Below are positions 25,701 through 40,700 of a stretch of DNA of 64,000 bases, piece by piece. The notes under the pieces were generated by a model. That model worked only from the letters and a program-made list of their open reading frames with translations. It searched no databases and was not told the DNA's origin. The position numbers and the translations under genes are program-made. The stretch comes from Tyto alba (lineage: Eukaryota; Chordata; Aves; Strigiformes; Tytonidae), in assembly GCF_018691265.1 (NCBI RefSeq), contig NW_024881296.1:7843427-7907426 (forward strand). The letters run 5' to 3'. The first letter of the stretch is position 1; each line of letters starts with the position of its first letter.

Positions 25701-28700
25701 TTGTGATATCAAGTACCTTGACACTGTGCACAAACTCATTGAATGGGTACTATCATAGACAGGTTGTTTGCAACAGCAACAAAAACAACAGCAAAACTTA
25801 GGAAGGAGTGATAAGGAATTCTGTATTTTTTTCAGCCTAGATCTGTGTCAAAATATCTTGAAGCCAGCTACCTTTAAAGCTGCTTTAAAAACGGAAAGTG
25901 CCCGTATGGCAACAGACTTCGTAGCTATAATTAACAGCTCTCAATAAAGACGGATGATACAGTGAGAAGTGTTGGAGGCTGGCAGTACTACAGAAGTGGA
26001 AAAAACCTTTTTGTCCAGCTGCCTAGTGGTTATGGACCATGGCCAGATTTCCCAGGATTATCTGTGTTTGTATGAAAAGCCAGCCTCCTATAAATACACA
26101 AGAACCTGGCTAAAGAATCCTGTTCAGCCCAGGTCTGCAGGAGCTGGCCACTTTTGCTTGGTAGTGAAAGCTGTTGCAGGTAGAAAGGGAGAAATAGCTA
26201 AAGGTGGAGGTTGGCAGCAGCATAGGTATATGAATAAGGCATCAGAAATTGATAAACCTTGTTGAACAGCTACATAATGTTGTCTGTGAACAACCATAGA
26301 TTTTTTGGAGGGAAACAATGGTAAGATATGAGGTGATGGGCAGACAGGTTCATATATGTACTTGCAGACCCACGTACAACCTGTTCTGTGTTTTCCAGTG
26401 TTAAAATACCGTTCTAAATGGTAGCTTCCCACCAGAGAGTCTGATCCAAAGTGGAGAAGACAAAACAAAATCTTTTTTTGTTACCTAATTTGCCTGCTTT
26501 GTCTGGCAATTCTCTTCAGCATAGCTGTGAAAAAGAAACAACTCTCCTATTGGTCTGTTTGTCAGTCCTTGGGTTTAAAGGAAAGAACCTCATTTACTTT
26601 ATGGCCTTACAGTCATTGCCATGTCATCTGGATCTCTTGTATTCAGGAAGTCTACATAACCAAGTCCACTGTGGCCACCTCATCTGTTCCCTGTATCTCC
26701 AGCTGAGCGCTTCCCCATGTGGAGCTGGTTTCATTTCCACATGGTTTGCTAATTTATAAATTGCATTCCTTCTCTTTGGGCCTGGGGGATTGTTTACTTG
26801 TTTGCTTAAGGTGCTTATTTCTGAGTGTGTAGAGACTGCTGCATGTTTCCTTCATGTCTTTGAAGGCTTTCCTCCGCCTCAGTGAAACGTTCAGGCTCCC
26901 ACAGGGAGTCTTAAGTGAAGGATGGCATCCCCCATCTCTTCAGCAGACTCAAATGTTAAACCCCAGGGATCTCAAGTCATCGTGAATGTCCCTTCAGTGA
27001 CGGAGCAGTATTAACCTTCACATAGTACATTGCTAACACGGGGTGCCCTTGGATGGTATGAGCCCAGATCCATTTGCTACAGGAGGATTCTGTTCCTCTC
27101 TGTCATCTGGCATTTGCCCTTGCATCTAAAAAATGGGCTTTTTCACCAGAATACTGTGGGGTTTTTTCCTCAATTCTCTTCACTGTATCTATTGTAGAGG
27201 CCAGCCAGGCCAACTGAAAATTGTATCCTGCTTTTTCTGCACTGAAACTACAGCTTTCTTCACTGGTCTGGCTTATTATGCTTTCAGCTGGAGTACATAC
27301 AGATTTCTAAGTACAGTAAGATAATTCATCAGCTATGAAAAGGTCTCTTATCAAATAGCACACTAGAAAATAGCGAGAATTGCACCTCTACTTTCAGTAC
27401 CTCTTAATAGTACCTAGAATAAAAATGAAGCTACAGCTCTGTAGTGCTGACTGATATTTTCACCGTCTAACAAATGATGCTGCTGTTAGACCATCTCACC
27501 GTGATATCCTGAACATCAGGTCATAGAAGCACGGAGTAATTCTGGATGATGGGGACCTGGGGAGGGAGGTCTCTAGTCCAACTTGCTCAGCACAGAGCCA
27601 CATCATATATACTTTTTTATTTTGTTAATGGTTAGGGATCTGCAGAAACGGAATGAGACATAACTATTATTATTTTAATTTATGTGTACCTTATTGCATC
27701 TTTTAATGTGCTGTCTCTAGGTATCCCAAAATTGCATATACCAGAAAGCGTTGGCATGAATGGTACCCAATCTGCTGCTGTTTGCCCTGTTGCCAGAGCC
27801 ACCTTAAATATTTGTCTGTTCTTAGGCAAGAACACGTGTTTTCAAACTCTGAGCATTTATTTTTTATTAACCTTGAAATTAAAAAAAAAAAAATATTAAC
27901 CCACTAGAAAATGTTTTTGCTTAACTTACTTTTAATTATCAAACAAATTTTTCCACTGCATTTCATGAAGTTCTTTATATTAAATGTGATGGGTCCAGTC
28001 AGAACTTGACCCTAGCTGGCACAGAGAAGGGTCTGTGTCAGTGAATATTACAAATTCTAATTCACACTATTTAGGTTTGTTTCGTCTTTTCTTTTTTCAA
28101 AGAACTCAGGCTTTGACCAGCTGGAAATTCACCATACTCCCCCACATTGTTTTTTAAAAAGCGTCTTTTTATTCCAGAGAACTGAAGTAGAAAAACTTCA
28201 TGTTGAAAAATAGTATTCCATAAGAAGATACAGTGACATACAGCCAAATGATCAGCTGCCTTCCATTAGTGTACCTGCAGACCTGCCCTTGCTCATGAAA
28301 TTTTTAGCAATTAAAGCCAACCCTCTGAAAGTCTTACAGCATTTAACGAAGAGCTCTATCGATTTCATAGAGTTTTCAAACAACTTAAACAACTGTGCTC
28401 TTCTGTAGTTCCAGGTAACTCATATAATGCCGTTACTTTCTGCCTGGCCAAGTTCCACATGGCTTTTTTAGTAGAACTGAACTCTTGATCATGTAAAAAG
28501 GATGACTATAGGGAGATATGATAAAGGTCAGATAAATTGTGTATGGGTTGGAGAAGGTGAGGAAAGAGCTAGGTGGCATCAAACAGAACGAGTGAGGTGT
28601 TTGAAACAAGGGAGGTGGTTTCTATCAGTGTGCAACTGAGCTGCCAGGAGTCTGAAAAATAAGAAGAGCCCAAAAGAGTGGTTAGTGCATGCTTGGGAAT

Positions 28701-31700
28701 CAGAGATGGTGGGCCAAATGTGGCATGGTGTGCGAGCAGATTGCGGGAGCTCTGCTGAAACGTAACACTCACATGAATGATAGTTCTTGGAGCTATTCTG
28801 TGAGCTAAGCTAAATCAGGAAATCCTCTATCATTTCAGTGGAAGTGTGCTCACCACAGTATTGCTCATGTGTTGTGTCCTGTGGCTGGTTGCAGGTTCTT
28901 AGCATGGGATATTCCAGGGCTTGGTTGTGCTCAGCAGCCATCCAAGTTGTAGGGGTCCAGACAAGTCTCTTGGAAGCTTTTAGGGAAGATTTAATTATAA
29001 CAGCAATGGTTATTTCATGTGTTAACAGATTTGTTTCTTAACAAGAATGAATGTACAAATAAAATTTACCAAACTGCTTCTGATGTTTTCTTGGGATCTT
29101 TTCAAAAGCTAGCAGTGAATTGGCTTCATTTCTAGGTAAATGGGAGACATAGCAAAGACATTCATCTTCAAAATCATACCAGTTACATGTATAGTTAATT
29201 GTGGGCCTTCCTTTTGGTTGGCAAGTTGCAAAATGTTGTCCGCTACTTTGTATTTCTTGAACTTTGTTTTGTTTTAAGGAATCAAAACAAAACAAAAAAC
29301 AGCTGGCTTCCTGGATATGTTTGCTGCAAGAAACCAGAGACAAGTGGTTTCGAGAAACTGGAGACAAGTTTGTTTCCTCCACAGCAATTGTGCTAAAAAC
29401 AAACTGTTCTCTTTGTCAGTGTGGCTTCAGACACTTTCCACTATTGTGCTGCTGGTATCTGGAGTCTCATTACCTAAAAAGCCATTGTCTATCGCAGAGC
29501 AGTAAATAACCACAGCTTTTAGGCACATGTAGAAACATCTCATTAGGGAAATTTTAGAGAGAGATGACAAATAATGTCTTCGTATCAGTCTAATGTCATG
29601 ATCCGAATGTGCAATGGCAAATCATCCTTCCTCAAGTAACTCAGCTACTGAAGGCTACAGACGGGTTTGCCTTCAGCTGGAAGCTTGGTGTTTGCATGCC
29701 TTTGGGCTAACAGCCATGACCACGCGCTCCTCCACATGAAGCGTGCTGATGGCACCTACTAGATGTTGTGCAGCTGACAGGAAAAAGATGCAATAGTTGA
29801 TTAATTTTGTCATTCTGTTTAATTCAGACATTTTCAAAAGGAATGGCACTGGAAGCTTTGTAGTACTGAAGGTGCATAATAATTGCATCAAAATTGCCCA
29901 TCTGCAGCTAAAGTGAGATAATTGCCTAGGCGTATTCGCGTTTGCAGAAAAGATTTTGAATAATAAATGTTTATAAAGCCCTTCTGTCATCATGTTATCC
30001 AGTCCTCACCCCATGAGCCAAACTCTCAATTCATTTACACTCTTTTCAAACCAAAAATATCTCATATTGGCGCAGCTCTGGTGTCAGTGAAGATGAGAAT
30101 CTGGACTAGTGTAAGTCACCTGAAATTGGCTCCCAGCTCCCCAGCAACATTTATGAACCAAATTGAAAGGCAGTAATTAGCAAACCCTGCCGATTCCTTA
30201 CTAGTGTTATTTTCTGTATCTTTAATAGTAAATTTGACTTAATTACTGGAGTTTAGGGGTACCAGTACTGATTTTCAGTGATGCTGAATGTCACTCCTTC
30301 CTGAGAGACAGGCTTGTCACAGAGTCAGATCCACAAAAAGGCTGAGACACATGCTCCATCCTGCAAACAGGCACAAGCATCTACATGTGGTTTCCAGCAG
30401 ATGCTTCTCCCTCCTCAGGAGCCTCTCCTCCCTCTCGGAGGTAAAACCCGAGCGGGTCCATCCTCACAAACACAGACACGCCGAGGATAGTGTGGCACTG
30501 GCAGCAGCGAGAGGCAAGCCCATCTTAATTAGGTTTATCATGGCTGATTTAACCTGCTTCTGCAGATAAGCTCGTTAGCATGGGCTCAGCTCACCCGAGG
30601 CTTTGAACACAATCCCTCCATGCTTGACAGAATGCAGGCAACTGGAAGACGTGTCCCAGTTTAAGTGCATGATTACCTGGTCAGTCTCTCCTCCACAGGG
30701 ACACGGTTTGTAGCCGCTCCCACGTTCTGGTGCGCTCCCTTTTCCTGGCAATTAAAGATGCAAACAGCTCTGACCAGACAAGATTTGTTGATGCACCTTT
30801 GTTATCTTATGCTTCTCCGAGAATGAATTAATTGATTTTTCCATTAGACTTGATACAAATCATGCTGATGTCCCTATCATCCTCAGTATGCCTGGCTGAT
30901 TCCTGATAGCTGCCTTACAGCATTCGCAACACGCTTGTCCCTCTCTCATGCTCTCATGCAGCAGCTAGAGCTGCTTGTTCTAGCCCACCACTGCTGAATG
31001 AACGAGCATGGCTGATTTACAATGGGATGGAAAACATTTCCAGCAAGATGACAGGATCACCTGCTTTCTAACACTGCGTGCCACTGGTCTTTCTGCACGA
31101 AAGGAGGAGCTGCCCTTCCTGCATTGGGATCCCTTCAGCAAAAGAGCCGCCTACCTCCCCTGCAGTCAGCTCGCCCTGCAGCTCTTCAGCTCATAAATCC
31201 TTTGTGCTGTACTGAGATTTCAGCAGGCTGTATCTCTTGGGTAGCCCCAGCATGGGCACGGAAAAGCTGCCTAGCTCTCCAGCACTGGGAAAGTAGCCAG
31301 CAACCCTAGGAGGTGACTAAGCCGGTGTCCCCTGCCACCTGGAGCCCTGTGCACCTCGGAGGTGCTGTCCAGACCTGCATCGGTGAGGTTCTTCACATCC
31401 CTTCACTGCGCTAACAGTGCTCTGCCAGAGGAGCGGCACTCTTGCTGCTAGGGATCCAGAAGAAAGTAGGGTAGCAAAACAGGCATCGCCCTTGCCAAGT
31501 TTCTGAACGGATAGTTTCACCTTAGAGGCTGAAACCACATTGCTGCTTTTGTCACTCTTGCTAGGGAGCAATCTGAAAAGAAACTCAGATGCAACACTAA
31601 AATTAGTAACAATATGAACTACTGTTCAGTACATTTTTTTCTCTCTCAAGGGCTTAAGCTTATTGAGTAACTTCTCTCTCTCTCTCTGTTTCATCACAAA

Positions 31701-34700
31701 GAATTAAGTTTTGAGAAAGGGCTGAGCCTGACCACTGAAGCTCTTTATTCTATTTGTGTAGGTGCGGCATTGACAGAGACAAATTTAACACAGTTTACCC
31801 AGTGCACAGTTACAGTAAAATGAGCCAGATTTTGCATTGTGTACAGTGTGGGGGGGTGGGGGATGGGTGGGGGTATTGCAGGGCACTGTGACTGAATTAT
31901 TCTGTCACTGAGACTCAGTGAGGTATCAGGATATTTTGGGTAGCATTTCTGAGGTCCTACTGCTGGACTCTCTATTCTTACTGAAGACTGCGGTGAAACT
32001 GTAATGACTCACTTGGAAGGAGTGGTGAACCAGTAGTGAAAGAAGCTGGAAATATCTCCCTGTGGTTGTGTACGTATGTATATTTGTGTATGTGTGTAAA
32101 TATTCACCATTTGAATAGACCAGCTGAGCCCCTTTACCCTGCAAGAGCAGGGATATCCCGGGGGGATAGCAGGTTATTTACTTTTGACAGTCTTCATACA
32201 GTGCCCTGCAGATCAGGAGCTTTCCTGTAAAATGCAAACTGTTGAAAAAGAAAGGAAAATGAAGTCACAGATGATGTGCTTTCTAGGTCTAGGATACATA
32301 GGGGGTCGTGCCTTTGACTGGGGTGGAAAAATCCCCTTGCACTACGTGTATCTTTCCCTGTGGGTCTCCATCTCGGGGATGAGGCCCCAGGTTGTTTGCT
32401 GAGGGGGCTGACCCCTGCCTTCTTGCAGCAGGAAGGCTGCTTGTTCTCAAACATCTGTCTGCGAGTGCTGCCCGGTGCTGCTCCGAAAACCCCTTCCGCG
32501 CCCCAGCAAACAGAGCTGGAGCCCCAGGAGGAGGGGACAAGGCACCCCCAGCACTTGCCTGCCCACAAGCATGGTGATGCCTGCAGCACAGGGTGGCTTG
32601 TCACCAGCCCCCCACCGCCACCCCGGGCTGCCCTCACCCCTGGCAGAGCCCTGGCTGGGGGGGGGGGGGGGGGGGGGGTGTCGGGCTGTGGGACGAGCTC
32701 TCACCTCCTTTTACACCACTTTCCATCCCACCCATGTTCAGTATAAAATGAATGCCTTTGACAGCCCTCTTCATTCGCTGTACACCTAACAATTTTTAAA
32801 AATCCTTAGTTTTGGGACATGCTCCTTCCTTCACAGCCATACGCAGATACTGTCCCCACCTCCAAAACTCCCCCTCAGCAAGGATTTTTGAACTCTCTCC
32901 TGGCCTAGAATCCCACCATGGCTGATGCCCGGTGCCAGAGATGCCATGCTTAACCTTCCTACCTCTATTTTAAAATCCAAATTTCATCACCCACAATTGC
33001 TTCTGAAATCAGTGGGTGGTGACAGTCTTCAGCCTACTGGAAAAGTCAGTGCATTAGGTACCTGAATATGAATTTATGTTTTTAATTTGGTATGATCCTC
33101 CTAGGATTTCAGTGTGACAGTGGAGAAATCCAGTACTTCCTTGCAGCTTGCTCGTTTGTGCTGTCTATGGATTATTTGTCAAATTTCTTTTTATATTATC
33201 TTTATGAGAAATTTAATTATTCTTATCAACACCAGATCATTTGTCTCTGTTTACTTTCTAGGATGATTTATGTATACATTAAATATGATTGTGAGTCATT
33301 TCCTAACACATGTAAGCCTCAATTTTCAAAGATTTATGGAGATGCACTAAGTTTTAATAACAGCCTCACATGAAACACAGTTACCCCATTCTGGCAGTGA
33401 ACATGAGTAAACATAGATATGGGGAGTTAGTAAAAAAATAGTTTATTTGTTACTTCACAAATTATAATTAGGGAAAACTCTCTTTTAAGAGTGCACTGAC
33501 CATGTACCCTAAACTTGGTATATTTATTCTTGTTACATGTGCTACTGATCTTGAAGCTAAAAGGTTAAATATATTTTTCTTGAACGAGCATAGCAATGCA
33601 ATAAAATTCACATCAAAGCCAAAGAGCAAGAATTATTAGGTGGGGTTTTTTTTTCCACTATGTATCTTCAAGGTATTATTCCATGTTTTCCTGGTGGGCA
33701 GCTGACATTGTTTGCTCCCTTCTCCCGTATAGTCTTGAAGCTGCCTGCTCAGCCTCTCTCACATGCTGGGAGTATTTTGGTTTATGGCTCAGCCCACCTA
33801 CCAACTATTTCAGCTACTGAGATGCAGTGAGCTAATTAATGCATCCATCATCTCTACACATTCTTCATATGCCATGAGCAATAAGGAGACTTAGCCTTAA
33901 TCTTCTTCTTCATCTTATTCTTTCTCCCAGGCTCAGCACTGGCTTAACTCAAGTCCATGAACATTTTCCTTGCTGAACTGTCCATTCATGTATTTTTGTT
34001 CTCTATTTATTGACTTCTAATTTCCTTCCTCTCCTAGTATGCATGCTAGATTAAATCTCCATTACCTAAGCCTGTGTCTCCTTTGCCTAGCTCACACAGC
34101 CATGTAAGGATCATTATTGCTTAATATTTGTATGAAATCGGCATCCAGCAAATCGTGATCTGCACCAGCAGCTTGTGCTAGGTGCTTTTCCAACAGGGAA
34201 ACAAACACAGTGCCTGTGCCACAGAGCCTGTAGTCAAGGTTGAGCCACATATCTGCTAAAATGTATTTTTCATTTAACTGGTGATTGCTGACTCCTGCAG
34301 CTGCTGTTCAGCACCCTGTGGAGGAGGGCTGTGGGACCACAGTACCTGCAGAGGGAAGGTTGGACAGAAGGATGAGGAGGACATCAGGGGATGCTTTTCT
34401 GACCCCTGCATGGACCTTACCATGAACCTAAGTACCACAGCATGTGATGCAGTAGCAAAACCTGGCGGATGAACAGGAAGGGTAATAATTACAGAAGTCC
34501 TTATAGATGAGGATAAACCCAGGATTTTCAAAAGGCCTGATTCCTCTCTTCTGTCTGAGATCTGCTTTCTGCCAATAGAACACCTCAATCTCACCCTGTT
34601 CATGTCAGAATATGATGTGAGATGTCCAGATCCTGTTAATGACAGTGAAGGAGGAAGCCCTATGTGAGAAGCAATTAAATGACAAGTCTCACTGTGAAGC

Positions 34701-37700
34701 TCCCCTGGAAAGCTTGCAGCACTGACCCCAGCATGGCTGGGCTGGCTTAACCAAAAGATGTTTCATAGAATCATAGAGTGGTTTGGGTTGGAAGGGACCT
34801 TAAAGATCACCTAGTTCCAAGCCCCGTGCCGTGGGAAGGGGCACCTTCTACTAGACCAAGTTGCTCAAAGCCCAGCCTGGCCTTGAGCACTTCCAGGGAG
34901 GGGGCAGCCACAGCTTCTCTGAGAAACCTGTTCCAGTGCCCCACCACCCACACAGTGAAGAATTTCTTCCTTATATCTAATCTAAATCTACCCTCTTTCA
35001 GTTGAGAACAGTCTCTTAGCTTGTCTTCATAGGGGAGGTGCTCCAGCCCTCTGATCATCTTCGTGGGTCTCCTCAGGACTTGCTCCAACAGCTCCATGAC
35101 CTTCTTATGTTGGGGGCCCCAGAGCTGAACGCAGTACTCCAGGTGGCATCTCACAACAGTGAAGTAGAAGGGGAGAATCCCCTCCCTCAACCTGCTGGTC
35201 ACGCTTCTCTTGCTGCAGCCCAGGATACAGTTGGCTTTCTGGGCTGGGCATGCACATTGCCAGGTCATGTTGATCTTCTCATCAGCTAACACCCCCAAGT
35301 CCTTCTCCACAGGGCTGCTCTCAATCCACTCATCCTCCAGCCTGTATTTGTGCTTGGGATTGCCCCGACCCATGTGCAGGACCTTGCACTTGGCCTTGTT
35401 GAACTTCATGAGGTTTTCATGGACCCACCTCTCCAGCCTGCCCAGGTCCCTCTGGACGGCATCCCTGCCCTCCAGTGTGTCGGCCACACCACACAGCTCA
35501 GTGTTGTCAGTGAACTGGCTGAGGGTGCATTCAATCCCACTGTCCATGTCACCAAAAAAGATGTTAAACAGCTCCAGTTCCAGTACAGACCCCTGAGGAG
35601 CGCCACTTGTCAGCGCTCTCCATTTGAACACCAAGCCATTGACCACAACTCTTTGAGTGTGACCATCCAGCCAATTTCTTATCCACTGAGTGGGCCATCT
35701 GTCAAATCCATGTCTCCAATTCAGAGACAAGGACATCGTGCAGGACGGTGTCAGCTAGATGATGTCCATGTAGATGACATCAGTTGCTCTTCTCTTATCC
35801 ATCAGTGATCTAACCCCATTGTAAAAGGCTCCCAGATTTGTCAGGCAGTTTATGAAATCCAATGTCGAAAGAAATCTAAGAGTCTTAGAAATATGGAAAC
35901 CTGCTTTTCCAGATAACACCAACAAGTTATCTGGTTAAATTAGTCTGTGTCTGAACTTAAACTGAGGTAAGTGCTTACAGAATATGTAGGCTGTGATACA
36001 TCCCCAGCAGTAATTCTGTTACATTTTTCAACACCCCTGCTATGCATGTGTAAGGATTCACAGGCACACCGAAACAGGCCAACTAACTATGCTCCTCTCC
36101 TCTGCTTTTAACCACTCTCAGAACAGCAGTGTGCCTCCTCCTTGCATGCTTTCTGCTATAAACCCAACCATTTTCATTTCCCAGGCAATCCATTGTACGT
36201 GGCTGCAATTGCACTGACCATAACTGCGACCAAAGGGTATCTGATCCAAATTATGTAGCACATTCTGATATTGGCCTCTGGAGTCTCCAATCTGGGAGAG
36301 GGCCAGAAAAGCCATTTTACAATTATAGTCTAAATTATGGGCTTTATAAATCCGTTATTTAAAAAAAAAAAAAAAAAAAAAAAGAGCAGGCATGCCCACA
36401 AGGCAGGCATTAATCATGGCTAGATAAAGTCCGCTTCTCTCCTAGGTGGCAAACTGCAAGGTTTCAGCAGGAGCTGACTCCTGCTGCAAGGACACCCCGT
36501 GCTTTTTGCCCTAACAGTGCTTTTGCCTGGTAATAGCAGGGAGCAGATTTTTTACTGCTGTCTGTGCAGCTGCTCTGGAAGCAGAGTGTGATCCTGGAAA
36601 CAGGGATCACAAGGTCATTTTCCAAAATGAAGGGAGGAATAAGCATGTCACAGGGGTAGAAGGTGGAAGACAAATGAACCCGGTAATTTTGTATCTGACA
36701 AATACTTGGCTCTCTTCACTGCATCTCAGCTTTCAGAACCAGAAAGCAGGAGGGAGGTTCATTGCACAGCCCTTACTGTCTTGCTCAGAAAATCACAGTC
36801 CCACACTGCCTGTAACTCCCTCTACCCATTAAATCCAGGAAGATGCCATAAACTGCAGCTGTATGTCACAGAGCTATTTCATTTTAGCCAAAAGTGAGTG
36901 CTGTAAAAATGGATGTGCTGCACGCTTTGCTGATGTAGATTAAAAGGAGCATGATTCCTATAGTCAAAAATAGTCAAGGAACAGAAATTACTTTTGTGAG
37001 TCTAAATCAGGTTATAGCACACGAGGGTCTTTCCTGATATTCTCACTTTATTTTAGAAATCCTCTATCATAAAAGGATGTTAATCTGTGCTGCAGTCAAT
37101 TGCACGGTATCTGAGCATCTAAATGTAAGAAAACTCTTTAACAGGCTCTATTCCAGCCACTTTATTAAAGCCATTACCAGAGGCACATCAAAATGTAATA
37201 AACACGGAAGCAGATAACGGTCAGGACATTCCTAGCATGAAATGCACGATCTATTCTGATTAAGGGAAATCCAGGTTAAAAGCTGTCATTTTCATTTGGC
37301 AGTTTCAAGTGTCACAGTCACATTTCTGAGACAAATCTAGATACCGTGTTCCTGAGTCACCTCAAGTTTACTGTCAGCAGGCAGTCTCTGCCACTTAAAT
37401 ATCAAAGGGCTCTTCTTACAAGTCTTCCAGGTGTTCTCACTAGACAGTGTGTCTCCACCCTGGATAAACCTGACTCTTCCTCTGTCTGCTAGACTAATTC
37501 CCAGAAGGTAGTGGTACTGTTTTCTCTCAAGAGATGTAGTCTTGGTGAATGCCAACCGACCCGTGGAGCGGCACTGTCACGGCACCCAGTATGGATGGTT
37601 CCTTGTCACGGGAAGGAGTCCCAGATTTGTCAGACCAAGCACACGCAGTGTGCTCCCCAGGGCTCACAAAGTCCAAGCTGAGCTGAGCAGATGATCAGGA

Positions 37701-40700
37701 GCTTATCACAGTGGTTCGTATCATTCTGTCAAAGACAATAGGTCTGTACTTTAGCTCTGCACTTACCCCTAAGTGGTTCAGAGTGCTTTAATTAATGAAG
37801 CAGTAATTAAATCTCACTGCTCCAGAACTGCGGGAAGCGACACTTGTCTTGCAGGCTGAGTGAGGGTGCATGGCTAATGCATCCAAGGTGCATGAAGCAG
37901 GAGAGCAGGAAGAGAAAGACAAAGTGGCAGGTTGTCCCAGAGGATGGATTTCTTCATGTGTGCGGTGTCCCCAGTGCCTCCACCACCAGCAGCTGCCAGA
38001 GATAGGACAGGGCTTGGCTGGACCCAGGCTGGCAATTCTTGTGTGGTCCAGGTCCATCCCTTCACAGGCACCTCTGCAGGGCTGCCTCACTGACACACAC
38101 CGGGCAGAGGGGAAGGCTTATGCTGTATTATTATTTCAGTAATTTTGATGCTGAAAACACAAGCATGGCATTTGGACCCGCAGATGGGTTTTCCAGTTCA
38201 TTAACTCAGGAGTTCAGCATCTTGTTCAGAAAAGTTCATGTGTTATTACTGTTGCAAATAAGGGCTCCTTTCTGCTTTCCAGTCTTTAACAGAGCAAATT
38301 TGTACTTTAGGCGATTACTGGGTTGAAATCCTATTTTGTGGATTCACAGCTAAGATGAGGATGGCACATTAGATGCTAGCGAGGCATCAGCTCACTCCTC
38401 ATCAGGGCAGTTTTCAAAGTGCTTCTCTGAAGAGAAATGTTTTCTTTGCACTGAGGATCATACAAAGTAGAGCCAAAAGAAACTGTTTAGTAGGCAATAA
38501 AAATATAAAAGAAAAGAACAAGTACATAAAAAATGTCACTAGGAAGGAGAGCAGTGTGTGCTGTAACAGCCTGATCCAAACCACACTGACATTCCCCCCA
38601 CACATGCATGGCAATGACAGGACCCTCCTGCTTTGTATTTTCCTACTTCTGTGGCACCAGACTCTGGCCAGAGACTTGTGATGCTCCACCATCTCTTATG
38701 GTGTAAGAGTAAAACCTTAAAAATATGAAATATTTCGTATAAATAATTTAGCATTTTTAAAACATATAGATCAGCACTCTGAAGCACAGCATCTGTGGAA
38801 GGCCTTAGATTCAAAGCAAATATCTTCTTGGCCTCTAAAGAACAGTTACATATCCCATCCAAACACATAAATAATAACGGCTAGCGTTCCGTTCAGAGGG
38901 GCGCTCATGGCATCCAGCAGTTTTTAATCACAAGCACCATTATGCTCCACCATCTCAATTTTGAGTCTGGTTTTTAAATTTGGCAAATCTGAAACCTCCT
39001 TAAGTTCTGCTTCCTTCAAATTCCTCACCACTGTTCTCATTTCTGGTCTTTCCAGGGACTTGAAGTAGATCTCATTTTCTTATAACCTCTAAGCAACATA
39101 ATCACCTCAGTGCCATAATCTCTTTGTTTATTTGTAGAATGAATCAATTTCTATCTGATTGCTCTCTCTTTCTCTCCACCCTTATGTTTATTCTCTGTTC
39201 TTTTTCATATCACACTTGCTTTACTTCATTCTGAATGAAGCAATCGAGGGCTAATAACCCCATTTGGTACTTATGTTCTTATTTTGTATCTAATGGGGAT
39301 ATTGGCTGAAAAGTCCAGAGTAGGACATTGACAGCAGCTGGAAGAAAAGTCAACGCCAAATGTGGCTGCTCTAATACCCAACAGTGGGGGCACACGAGTG
39401 ACCCATGTATGTGCCACTCCACACTTCCAGTAGGAACCAGGGAGGTAAATAAAGCTACACCATTCTGGAATTCAGATGAGCATAAGACTTAATGGCCTTG
39501 GCAGCTGACATCTGTTTTAAAGACCTGATCCATCCAGTGCAACAATATGAATAATGAGGTGACTGCAGCTCTTTGAATCTGGGGTATTTGTTCGCTATTT
39601 CTCCTGCTTCTGGACCCCAATTTCACATCAGCAGGCAAGGCTCTGACAGAGTTTGTCATTCCTGCCACAGCTGGGGGGACATCTGCATCTGCTGCTATTG
39701 AATGGACTTCTTCAGAGCTCTCTGTCAGTGGCCACATCCCAGAGAAGATGTGGGCATGTGGCTGCTAATGGCAGATCTCTGGAGACACCTTTGTACAGCC
39801 TGTGCATACCCAGCTCGTAGGCAGCCCTTTCTCCCATGCAAATGACACGGCTCTCAAGGAGAGAACGAGCTGTAGCTCCTTTGGAAGTGCAGGCTGCTGG
39901 CTTCAGCAGAGGAGGAAAAGCAAGGGTTACCAACTTCCAGAATTCTGAAATATCAAGGGCTTTCCACCCGGAGTGTCTGGGAAGTTGCAAGGAGCTGATG
40001 GAAGCTGAAAATTTTCTAAGTTGCAAGAGCAGAGACAAAGCATGTTCCTGGAGCTGCTTTATGATAACTCAGCTTCCTCTCCGGAGGAAGGACCCAGCAT
40101 GAAACTTAGTAGTCCTCCTCACTTCTCTGGAGGGTATAAAGGAAGAAAGCTCATGGCCTGCGGGATGATAGAACATGAAATTGAGATTCATCTTCGGAAC
40201 CAGGTAAGACTGAGTGGCCCATCAATCTGTAGGCATAAAAAGAGCTTGAAAGAAGAACTACGGGGATGTAGACCCCTCAGAGTGCAAGAAGACTGAAAGA
40301 CAAATGTGGCTTGCATCCATCCTCTGGACCTGCCTCTGGTGCTCAGATAGGAAATTAAAATGATGCTCTTCACTCTATGTCTTGAGAAGAGTCTTCAGAG
40401 AAAGTTTAGCTTTTACATAGGATTCTCATGTAATACTGCCTGTAATTTTACAGATTCCTTTGTAACTCTGAGAAGTAGGGAGGAGAAAATTCCTTAGAGA
40501 CAATGTTCCTGAATTGGCATGTTTATGATCTCTCTAGCAGAGTCAAATTTATGGTTTCTTTTAATATTCCCTCCTGTAGGTCTTATTTATGAAGATTACT
40601 ATCAACTATATTGTAAGGCTGTGGAGGGAAAACTCCCCTACCTCAAGACATAGTTCTTTCTTGACTATGAAGCTTGGGTCAGCAGTGCCTTTTATGCAGT

